This document shows positions 48,316 to 59,097 of a DNA stretch of 64,000 nucleotides, one piece after another. Below the pieces are notes generated by a model. The model had not been told where the DNA came from. It ran no database searches and saw nothing but the letters and a program-made list of their open reading frames with translations. The position numbers and the translations under genes are program-made. Numbering within the stretch: position 1 is the stretch's first letter; each line of letters starts with the position of its first letter. This DNA comes from Antedon mediterranea (Eukaryota > Echinodermata > Crinoidea > Comatulida > Antedonidae): positions 9,758,601 through 9,822,600 of the forward strand of contig NC_092677.1 in assembly GCF_964355755.1 (NCBI RefSeq), in the 5' to 3' direction.

Positions 48316-50585
48316 AATCTATCATTCTTTTTTTTTTTTGGTCATGTATTGCTTTTGTGTTTAATTAGGTGTTTTTGTTTTGGTTACTTCTTTGTTTTTT
48401 GGGGTGAAACTAAAAGTGAAACAAATTAAAGAACAAAGTATAAAACAAAGAGTTTGCACAAAAGAAATGAAAAACAATCAACTAGGGCTGGATAAACAAT
48501 TTATATATATAAAAGAAGAAGAAATTTAATTACAATTTGTATAATAATTTGGTTTTAATTGTGTTATACTGTTTCTCCCAATCTTTTTATTGATATAGAA
48601 AAAAAACCATTCTGGTTAAAATTTGTATACATTTAATATTTAGGAATTACTACTAGGCTGTTGTAAATTACAGGCAAAGATTTGTTGCCCTTCTACCGCC
48701 TAGAAAGTGCCTATCATGCGCCTGTCATTGGCATGGCCATTGTTTACTAGGCTATATAGATCCCAATGCCTAAGATTTTTAAATGTAAACAGCACCCTCT
48801 ATAGTTTAAAATATTTAGAACTTTTTTTTGTGTCCTCTTTGTTTGTCGTCCTTTATACACAATATTTCATTTTTCCAATGGACAACTATTTAAAATGGGG
48901 TCCTATCTATGATGGGTTTCCCCCCTCCCCCACTATCGCTAATCCCCGAAAATATGCAGGCTCTTTTGATACTTTGCTAAATCTCTTCTAATATGAATGA
49001 AATATTTCAGAATCTACTATCAGATAAGAAAGCCACAAGATCTTGCCGGTTTAAGTTAATTGGATTTCACTTGGCTTTAGTTTAATTTAGTTTGGATCAA
49101 AACTATATAAAATATGGTGACCTAATTCAGTACTAAATTAAGATATTCCTCAACACCATATAAGCCGTCAAGACTTTACTAGATCTCCTGAATTTATAAA
49201 TATTCATGACCAGATCTCCTGAATTCATTAATATTCATGAGTCTTCATCCATACAGTTGAATATGTGTTAATGTCATATTTCTCGGTATTGTCGTGAATT
49301 TTTTCTTTTAAACGGTCAGAAGTTCTAATTTAACATGTTTCAGGTTTTTAATATAATAAATATTAATTGTTTAAAAAATTTTAGACAACTTAAAAATTTG
49401 AGATAAATTATCTCATTTTATTATTTATTTCAAGACTGGTCTCCTCTAAAGCTCAGTACAGGACCATAATCAGCATACTTTTTCAGAAAGAATTTTGTGT
49501 ACATATACAATGTATGTATATAGGACCAACAACTTTATGTCCCATTCAAAGGACGAAGAAATGAGTAAAAGTATATTGCCTTGGATATACTGTTAGCAAT
49601 ATGGCAGATCCCTTACCATTACGGCAAAATAAATTGTCTATTTCTTTGGAAGGAACAAAACTTCTCTAATTATTTTATTGGCATGAGGACATTTCTTATT
49701 CTTACTGGTAATGAACCAGAGTTGTCATAGTCCATTCCAGGAACTTTCTAACTGATATTAATGATAATAATAGGATTATGAATAAACATTAGGCATAATT
49801 AGCTGTAGCCACTTACAGTACGGAAGTAATATGCTTCGTAATCCACAACTTAAACGTCTTGTTTACACGATGGATTTGCTTTTGCGACGGATACGCAATC
49901 ATTCCAGATAAAGGCCTGTTTTGGCAGTTTGTTTAAAAACAGACATTTTTTACGGTCAAATTAATAACCTTAAAAGCTGTACAGGAAAAGTGTTAGATCG
50001 GCCTTGCGTTTGTCAAACTATGCGATAACGTGTTCTTCGCGATAAGCCGTTAGGCAGTAGTCATCGATGTGATGTTGTCGGCCTGTTCCACACTTGTGTT
50101 CATCCATCAAACGATCAGAGCGTAAGATAACGCCACTGTTTGATTGCTCATCAAATTGGCTGTCTTTCGATAATTTCCTTCTGAAGTCTGTCCACTCATT
50201 TAGTGCTAGTCATCGATTTACATGAGTCATTGGGGGTATTCGACAGTCAATTTAATTCATTTCTCGTCTAAATTATTTATAATAAATAAATCGTAATAAT
50301 AAAATTTATAGTAATAACCAGAAAATTATATATTGGAAGTTTTTGTTTAAATTGAAATATTCGTAGTAGTACAGTAAGTCTGATTCCCAATCTTAATCTT
50401 CACCCAATTTTTATTTTTCCATAATTTTTTTCTCTGCCAAGAGACAAGCCTGTAGCCAAGATTGTTACAGGGAAAGTTATCATTTTCAAAAAGGGGCAAA
50501 AATTGTCATTACCATAACTTCCGCTGAAAGTGGCACTTCAGGAAAAGACTTTAAATGTTCATTCATATTTATTCAGCAATATAAA
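48316..50585. other. Non-coding; part has unusually complex sequence
   Basis: Mostly AT-rich. The part from about 49850 to 50250 has balanced composition, CpGs (for example cgcgataagccgttaggcag) and no long open frame, unlike the neighbouring DNA. It could be regulatory. Confidence 0.3.
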
Positions 50586-50830
50586 TATTTACATTGTTAC
50601 AGGAATCTTGCCTCATCCTTCGGATGGGATGTAAGGCCGTTGGTCCCGTGTACTTAACAGTGCACGTTAAAGAACTTGGTACACTATTCGAAAAGAGTAG
50701 GGGATCGTCTCCCGGTCTGCTGATCTGGTAGGCGCTGCACTGCTGGCTGCCGTGGGTCCGTGGAGGGCCTAATCTGAATTTCCTCAGTTGCCAGTTAAGC
50801 TTGAGGACAAATATAAATACCTTTACCTTT
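50586..50830 (+). mobile_element. SINE copy sharing its tail with the 5S-derived element
   Basis: The segment 50725-50818 (atctggtaggcgctgcactg, then ctggctgccgtgggtccgtg, then gagggcctaatctgaatttc, ending gaggacaaatataaa) matches 19256-19350 closely. Upstream, ccttcggatgggatgtaagg, gtcccgtgtacttaac and gcacgttaaagaactt form a body absent from the first copy. No 5S or tRNA head is visible, so it is 5' truncated or a sister family. Confidence 0.7.
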
Positions 50831-50926
50831 ACCCTTTGAAGAAAAAAAATTATCAGAAATAAAAACATAAAATTAAGTTTTAAAGGTACATTTCATTTCG
50901 AAACCTGAGCTGCACTGACGAGATCT

Positions 50927-50959
50927 AATAAGATTGAAACAGTACTGTCTGCAGATTGC

Positions 50960-50993
<34 letters not shown>

Positions 50994-51026
50994 GCAATCT
51001 GCAGACAGTACTGTTTCAATCTTATT
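50927..51026. repeat. Near-perfect 100-bp palindrome centred on (TA)n
   Basis: The arm aataagattgaaacagtact followed by gtctgcagattgca (50927-50960) is repeated exactly in reverse complement at 50993-51026. The centre is alternating ta with one g at 50984. The DNA could extrude a cruciform or give a long RNA hairpin. Confidence 0.9.
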
Positions 51027-51030
51027 GATG

Positions 51031-53500
51031 TATATATATATATAATATAAAACAAACAATACATAATTATGCATGTACACGCACAGCACGCATAATATAT
51101 GCATATATATTTATATACGAGTGAAACATTTTACATACAGTATGTCTCTTTTAACATATTTTTTTAGTATTTCATTTAGAATTGATTCAATTAGGATATT
51201 CCTTTGTTATTTGTAAAGAACCAATTATTAGCCACTAAAGTTAATATTATATAATAATAAACCAGTTAATCTGGTCATAAATACTAGACAATGTAAAGGT
51301 TATCCCACATCTGCAAAATCAAAAATCATTGAATAATCAACATCTGGTATATTAAACATTTTGGATTTCTCCACATCTGGAATTGCTTTTGAGGGGATTT
51401 TCTTTGCAATTTTCCCTCAAGAATCTGCTCTTATCTCTTCTGACATATCGACACATTCTCGCAATGGGAATTGGTTGTTTTAAAATTAAGTATCTTATCT
51501 ATCGACACTGTGGTGAGATTGTACATGTGTCCGTCCTTGCTTTGATAAATACATTAAACGATAAAAACCCTTTTTTGGGGAAAAATTCACGTCTTGTATC
51601 ATCGTAACCTCGAAAGTGTATGAAAGAATTATATTTTGACACAAACAAGGGGATCCTAATTCCTTAGAGTCCCATAGAGTAATACTGTGTTTTGCTTGAT
51701 AAGATATTGAACAGATTATTTTGCTACATGAAATAGTTTGAGGTGAAAAACATTGGGAATCACTTTCCGCTGTTGTTGAAAAGGCACTTTTTGTTTTCAG
51801 CTAGGCTAATTCAGTCATTGCAAAAATGAGAAGTTTTTTTGGAGTTAAGGACTGAGTTTTATGTGGTTAAGCAGATCAGATGTTTTTTAAGTATGACCAG
51901 TGCTAATTTTGCCATCCCCCAGCCCCCCCCCCCCCCCCCCCCACACACAACTGAACTATAATGTTGGGATACTGTACAATTAAAAATTAAGAGGTGGGTT
52001 TATACACCCTGAAAGTTTAGAAGTTTGTTCTATCCATAGATTTAAATATTGATTGAGATTCTTTATTTTTTTCTATTTGCTTCTCCCTGTCTACTCAAAC
52101 CACTCAGTTTTGAAAAGGCAATTATTGTTTTCAACTATCGTAATAACTAACTGACGGATATATAACCAGGGATGGACTAATACACAAGAGAAAATAGCGG
52201 AGAAATAGGTATGTTTACCTACCTCCTCTCTAGAATTGTTCACGTTTTTTAAACTTGTAATGGTCATGTGTGGTTGTATCTACTAGATTTCTGGTTGAAT
52301 ATACATACTTTAAAATTAAAGGCTGACATTTTTATCACAGTTCACATTCTTCTGCTGGCCAGGAATTCAATATTGCGTGCAGTAAAAAAAATCTTATTTT
52401 TAATACCTACATTTTTCACAAATGAATACGTTCCAAACAATGTAATGCACATCTTTTGATAACATGAATAGGATGCGTGACATACTAACATCAATTTTAT
52501 CTAGACTAAAAAAATAATTAAATTTAGGTTAAAAGACATTACGGCTACAAACAAGATTAAAATAAAATACCCATTAATAATTTAATTTATACCCGGCTTT
52601 ATGCAGATTAGAAAAAAAAATAATTTAAATTTGTTGGCATGGCACATTGACTTCTTTAGCTCTGTTTACACATTCTCTATCAGAGGTCATGTTTTTGCTG
52701 CGAAAAGTTATTAAATATGTGAATAAATTAACCCCAATTTCTTGACAGCAGAAACAGGACAAATTTTCAGTAACCAGTTTAAATGCCACCTTGAAAATTA
52801 CGGTTACAACACCCAATTGAATTCGGTGCTAGAACGCCATTTAACGTGCTGTTTGCTGCAATGCAAAATAACAGTTTTGACTGACAGCCACTGCAGTAAC
52901 GTTTGAATTGACCACCAGAGCCCTTTGCATTTTGGGTAATGCTACAATTTCAACAACCACCCGCTGGTCTTAATGGTTATTTAGGAGCACAAATTTATTA
53001 TAAATGCAATTGATATTCAGTATGTAGAAACCTTTAAGATATTGTTGCATTAATTAACAATATGAAAGAGAAGAAAAGTATAAACTTGTAGTTTATATTG
53101 AAAATGAAATATATTTATTATTTTAAAACTCAAACAGTTTTGTAGTAGAAGTTGTACAGTTAGTAGTATAAATTGAGTTGTTTATCAACACTCTACAGCA
53201 ATGTATATTTAGTGACTTTTATTCTAAAATGTCATCACCCCTTAACACACTTAGCAAAGTTGTCATTGTAGGTGTAAAAATGTCCGGTCATGAGCCTTGA
53301 ACGTGTTGGTCAATAATGGACAGCGTAATTAGCCATCATTCACATCCCGAATTCATAATTTACTTAGCACCTTCGCTTTCCTGTACAGCGGCAATCGTCT
53401 AATAAACAACATCATCCGAAAGTAACAATGTGAAGCGTATTGATAATAAAAAAAGATGACAGTTTGTAATTGAATAGTATTTGGCAGGAGTTGGTATGAC
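51031..53500. other. Non-coding, nothing recognised
   Basis: AT-rich, with a run of more than 20 C at about 51919-51942. No credible exon found. Confidence 0.4.
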
Positions 53501-53512
53501 AGCGCAGCAGCC

Positions 53513-53630
53513 ATGGCTGACAGACAGAGAGTTTGCAAAGATTGCCGTCGCAATTATCCTCTGACTCATGCATTAGGATTTAAAATGTTCGTCCTGTGCG
53601 ATATGTTGCCGATTACCCTTGTTTTATTGT
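53513..53630 (+). CDS. Weak candidate first exon
   Basis: An ATG in an excellent context (gcagccATGG) opens MADRQRVCKDCRRNYPLTHA. A possible donor gtatgt follows at 53631. Two CxxC cysteines hint at a metal knuckle, but nothing downstream continues the frame and no family is recognised. Confidence 0.2.
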
Positions 53631-53800
53631 GTATGTATAAGTTGATTGATCTAAACAGGAGTGTAGGAAGATTTTCTCAAAGTCATTTTTTATTCTTCAC
53701 TGGAAATGTAATTGTCTTATTTTTGTTGCAATTTAAAATCATATTTCCAAAACACAAGGTTTGGGAGTTATTTTACATTAAAACATATAAAAATATCTGA

Positions 53801-55823
53801 ATTAATATAAAGAATTATATTTGTGGAATACAAATTTTCTTTTAAATTTAAGAGATTTTAAAATCGATTCCAAAATAAATTCTAAAATGTTCAAGAAGAT
53901 CAAATATTGCAATTGCATCCATTCCATTTAAGGATTTTACACTCTGCCTGAATATAATTTTTTTTCACAAATATTAATGAATGTTGAATGGATATAAACA
54001 TTTAATGAGGACTGTGTTAAATAGGATAAGCTTTCAATGAAAATATTCTACTTATTCAACAACAATAAAGTAGTAATACAGTACAAACCGTTCATGTATT
54101 TATAACACACCTACTCTTTAAAAGTAAACTTTATTCAATTATTCCGCTGCTTTTATCTTTAATCAACGTCAAAGGCTAGACAATAGACTAGGTCATTAAA
54201 ATCGGAATCTCACCAATTTTGTCCACAAAGTATAGATGGCACACACTACAGGTTGTCGCCAACTTTGGGTTGCACAAAAGTTATAACTTTTTACTTTAAA
54301 GCTGCGATGTAATAGCATCATTGAATAGAACTAATGAGAATGACCATGATGAACATTAAACCAATCAAATAACAATGGATACACATGTACAATGATGTGT
54401 TATAACAAGGCCAATACGTGGCTGTAGTCGCATGCTCAAATTTTAGTTAGTGTTTACTAACCAACATAGTGGCCTATGGAGTCGCGTTTGTATGCGACTA
54501 AAATATATAGTTAGTAACCAGTTCCATAGGCCTGATTCTTGTATTTTCAAATATTAAATGGTATTCATTATACCAACAGTGAAGCATTATTTTATATTAA
54601 GTGATTGACATGTAATTAACATTAAATACGTCAATCTGCAACCTAATTTAATTTCATTATTAATTTTCACTTTGATGTCGTTCTTCAATTTTAGATAAAA
54701 GTTACTCTTATTTTTAGTTGTTTTTTGTAGAAATGAAACCTTATGCAATGATACGTGTTGAAACGTTTCCATTTTTGTACAAAAATATAAGATTTTCGAG
54801 AGCTAAACACAACATACTTTTATACTTAAAATCCTCCCCTATGGAATTAAGCATTTGCTGTTAGACATTCGTTGCGCTTTAAATAATAAAATATGTCACT
54901 TATCAATCTTGCATGTTGATTCGATTGAATTTAGCATTAACTGACCCCCAGATGAATTTAGTTGTCAAAGCATGTATGACCTTTGACCCAGTATAAGTCT
55001 AGTCTTTATCCTAGGTTTAAAATTTAACATTTACTTCACAAAAATAGTTTTTCTGTTTCATTCTTTTAAAATTGATGTCAAATTTTAATCGTCTAACATT
55101 TTCCCAAGAGAATTTGGATCAGTAGTTCCATATTCCTGTGGGATAGTTTCGAAGACACTTGGTTCCCCTTGTTTTGTGTGTGCTCTTGATGGGCGGACTT
55201 GCGAGTCCGCGAGGAGAATCTATGGCGCCAGACATAATTTTATCAATACACAGGGCGTAGGATTGCTAATCTCTCCCTAATACCTATCAAGAACGGTGTA
55301 ATGTAAACCACATGGTAAGTATGGCAACACTTATGTTATTGTTCAGAACATCAATGTAACATTGTTTTTATATTCCCTTCTCAACAAATGACTGTATTAA
55401 ATAGCTTTTGAAAATATATACTTTGTAAAGTTAATAGTACGAGTTGAAATGAAACTTATTTTCAGCCTACCTAATAAGATTATCTGTACAAAATACATGT
55501 ACTGTAGGCCTATTTTTTTAAAGTTTGTCTGTCTGTTAAGATTGTTTGCTTCCCTCTATTTTTTGTTACCGCCACCCAGGAGATTATTTTCACACCTCGG
55601 TTTGTTTTTTAAAATAAGTTTAGGTCCTTATTTTAGATTATACACAGCCATGCCGCAATGTAAGCCAATGTTGAAATTATGCCATGTTAAAATTTCCAGC
55701 ACTTAATTTCCAGCACTTAATTTCCAATTCTTAAGTTCAATTCTTTTCCGAAAGTAGATTCTCATTATTTGATTAGAGGATTGTAGATCACATGATATTC
55801 AATAAAATATGCCTACGTCACCA
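53801..55823. other. Non-coding, nothing recognised
   Basis: AT-rich, with short frames only. Confidence 0.45.
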
Positions 55824-56076
55824 AGAGTGCAATTTTGATTTAATGTGAGTGCAATTTCGTTATATGCTAGTGCAATGTTGTTATAATGTTAGTGCAATTT
55901 CGTTATAATGTGAGTGCAACTTTGTTATAATGCCAGTTCAATTTTGTTGTGATGCGAGTGCAATTTTGTTGTACTGTATGCAGGTGCAATTTTGTTATAT
56001 GCGAGTGTAATTTTGTTATAATATACTGTAAGTGCAACTTCATGCGAGTGCAATTTCTTTACATGCAAGTGCAATA
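55824..56076. repeat. 22-bp minisatellite of agtgcaattttgttataatg type
   Basis: About twelve imperfect units, all starting agtgcaa or a one-base variant, with lengths of 16-27 bp. Confidence 0.85.
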
Positions 56077-56746
56077 TATCCATAAACATTTATTTTCAGT
56101 AATGACATTACTTGGGAGAGCAAGTTTAGATAAAAATATGTTTTTTACTCAATTTAGGCAAATAATAACTGTTGATAAATGATTTTCTTGTGTGTCTCAA
56201 TGAATAATTTGTGTTTTGTGTTCAATGTCTAGTTGTGATGTCACAAACTTCACATTCATGTCGCATCTCAATTTGACAATACTTGCAAATATATGGATAT
56301 ATCTTTTTCTTTTCTATTGAAATACTCATTTCATTAGGAAAATGTTGGCTTGTATAGAGACCATTTAACTATAAACGTAACTCTAATCCCGCTAATATCA
56401 GTTCTAAAAGCACTTTCGAATTGCAGATGATGATGCACTTCATTATCTGTCTTATTCAATGGTTTTGTATTAAATCTAATAGTTGCATTCTTATCACTAA
56501 ATGAGTTTTTCTGTTTCTGTGTATTTGAATTTGAGGAAACTTGAGTAACGTTACAGGCGATTTGATTTCACTTTTAAAATCATTCTTCTTGGTTTTTAAA
56601 AAACATGATTTTGCTTAGTTTGATACAAGTTTAACTGTAACGCTCCTATTTATTTCTCAGTGTGTAATTTTATTATTAGTAAAGCAAAACCTCTCAAAAA
56701 GGTATTGTACCGGTAAACATAAAAATTCTTTGGCCATGCACTTCTA

Positions 56747-56878
56747 AAGCTCCATATATGGACATGATGATGTCATATCACTACCATATATGGACTTATC
56801 ACTACCGTATTTGGGCACATCACTACCATATTTTATTCACATCTTAATGTTTTGTCAATGATAGTGTAGACAGAGCTT
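56747..56878. mobile_element. Hairpin MITE, family A, copy 9 (5' deletion)
   Basis: It begins aaagctc and jumps at once to the inner block catatatggacatgatgatg. The right end aatgatagtgtagacagagctt is intact. Confidence 0.8.
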
Positions 56879-56879
56879 A

Positions 56880-57669
56880 AGATGTAATCTTTGTCTTTAC
56901 TCCTTATTTCTTCTCCTTTTTCCTTGTAACAGTATTTTTGTTTGTTTTGTTTTTTAGTTAAAATGTGTCAAACCTTCCCAGGACCATTGCGGTTATTTTG
57001 ATACCCCATTTGTAAGCATGTGTGAACATACATATAAATGCTCCCTTGTCTTATAACGTAGATAATTCCTTTTATATAACACTTTATATTTTGGCATCAT
57101 TCTAGTAGCACTTTAGTCATCTTCAAAAATCCTCTCAAAACATCATTTGATTTCCAATATTTGTTCAAAACACTTGCGTGATGATCTATCAAAAATATAG
57201 CACAGTGAAATTTAAAATGGAGAACAGGTCTCAGCGGAAGTTCATCATCGCCATCAATACCGGAAACATCACGATATTAAGTGATCATGTGACGCGGTTG
57301 TTACCGAGATAGATTGACAAGTCTTGATGTGATTACATGGTTGTTGAGATTGTTGTTACTAATGCCTGCGTTACAGTTGTTAAAGTGTTGCATTGCGTAA
57401 TCGTTACTTTTTAGGATACACTATAATCCTCTAAAATATCTACTGTCTGTTGTAAACATACCGTATACAGTACCATACTCCTAATGCGTGTGTAAGCTTG
57501 TCTTTCTGTTGAAAAATCCCAAAAGAACAGTTTCTTCCAAACATTGTTTTGGTAGTTTGTTCATGTTTGTTGCAGCCTAATTATTACTCAAAATTAAATT
57601 TGTTTCTTGTTTTGGTGATCGTTTGTGGTTAGGTACGTAATGACGTCATTATCTGCAGAGAGTAGTCAG
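56880..57669. other. Non-coding; complex patch near 57190-57420
   Basis: The segment from about 57190 to 57420 (for example ggtctcagcggaagttcatc) has balanced composition and no frame. It lies 250 bp upstream of the CRE-bearing candidate exon below. Confidence 0.3.
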
Positions 57670-57698
57670 ATGTTCGCGCCATCCAGAAAACTTCTGAG
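57648..57698 (+). promoter_or_regulatory. CRE palindrome and possible short first coding exon
   Basis: taatgacgtcatta at about 57648-57661 contains a perfect CRE (TGACGTCA). Just downstream an ATG at 57670 opens MFAPSRKLL, and the exon would end at 57698 before a strong gtgagt donor. It would be the start of a + strand gene whose next exon I could not find; the acceptor near 58378 does not fit the phase. Confidence 0.3.
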
Positions 57699-58377
57699 GT
57701 GAGTTCAAATTGAGATATTTTTGCAGCTAAAAATTGTGTCAATCAAGATCGGAGTCAATTATGTTGTTTGAGATTATGAAATTGGCTTTTTTTTTTTTCC
57801 TTTTTTTTTAATATGGATTTAATGGAAAAAATATTCTCGTGCTCACTAGAAACATGGAAGTATTACAACCATGATAGAAATGATCCCTTTATCTGTAAGT
57901 GCAAAAAATGTGAAATGAAATTTTGTTACTGACCTAGATCTAGGTTTTTGATAAAGAGGGGGCAGATATGGGAAAAATAATCGTCTAGGGGGGTCCAGAA
58001 AATTGTTTTTTTAGACGCCCGGAGATAGCATCTGAGGCGTTTTGGCCAGTCGATTCTTGTCATATAATTATCTGAATATAGTGGGTTTTATAGACCATAT
58101 TTAATAGCCTATATGGAATTGGGTTTTTTTTGCGCCTAAAGCCTGTTTTCCCATCGCAAATTTTTACACATTTTTTACGCGATCGTTAATGGTTTCTTGG
58201 TTTACTTTAGGAAATTGAAAAAGTTACGGGTTTTGATGCTTCAACCCAGCTGGTCTAGGACATGTTTTCGCTGATATCTTAATCTAGTTTTTACACTAAA
58301 AACAAACATTAAATTAAATTGTTTTTATATTAAAATTTAGTTTTACTTACACTTGTTATTTTGAAATATCAGATTTT

Positions 58378-58564
58378 AAAAGAGTACAAAAAACATCATC
58401 GCGTTGTAAAAAATCAAGAATTGTCAGCACGTACGTATTTTTTCACAAACAATGATGACGTAATTTATGAACTATTTGATTGGTCAGTCAGTTTTACCGA
58501 TCGTAACGTTGAAGTTGAACTCGGTTCAACTTTTAAAAAAATTGAAGATTTTAACGATTTTTAA
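58378..58564 (+). other. Unassigned open segment
   Basis: After a possible acceptor (ttttgaaatatcag) the frame ILKEYKKHHRVVKNQELSAR runs on to VELGSTFKKIEDFNDF and a stop. The end faintly recalls the start of FAR1/MULE-type transposase zinc-finger regions, but this is too weak to call. It may be a transposon remnant. Confidence 0.25.
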
Positions 58565-58974
58565 TGTTGATTTGTACCCCCTTTTCCTGTAAAATCGTTG
58601 TTGAAATCGTATGTAAATGGGTGCATATTAAATATATATATTACAAAAGGTGGGGGGGCGGGCCTAAATCCGCCCCTGCTGACTGTTGTTGTATAGCCTC
58701 AAATAACATGGTTTAAAAAGTGTCATCATCAATTAAAAAAGTGCAAAATCATTAACTATCTAACATTTCATTTTTTACTAATTAATTTTAATTAAAGATG
58801 AATATAGATTATCTGTATGTATTAAATTATAAGTATTTCAATGAAAGCTGGATGCAAAAGATTATTATAAAGAAAGTAAGAAAAAATACTTTCTTTCTTG
58901 AATTTTACTCTTTGAAAAAGGTTTTGTGAAAAGTGTGGTTGATCTATAGAATCTAGATAGTTTGTATTAGTGTT

Positions 58975-59097
58975 AAGCTCTGTCTATCAAACTTTATGTG
59001 ACAAAAATGTGATGTATGGACATGATGTCATATCACTACCAAATTTGGGCACATCATACTTTTTTGTTAAACTAGTTTGATAGTGTAAACAGAGCTT
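58975..59097. mobile_element. Hairpin MITE, family A, copy 10
   Basis: Left end aagctctgtctatcaaactt, with an internal deletion of the acac block. Right end aactagtttgatagtgtaaa followed by cagagctt. Confidence 0.85.

Noticed and set aside
47919-48429. Long Phe/Cys/Leu-rich frames in three + frames and Gln/Lys-rich frames in minus
   Set aside because: All come from the gcttctgccattgttgtt repeat.
48707-48991. 94-codon + frame
   Set aside because: Mixed composition without signal, domain or splice context; it is probably chance.
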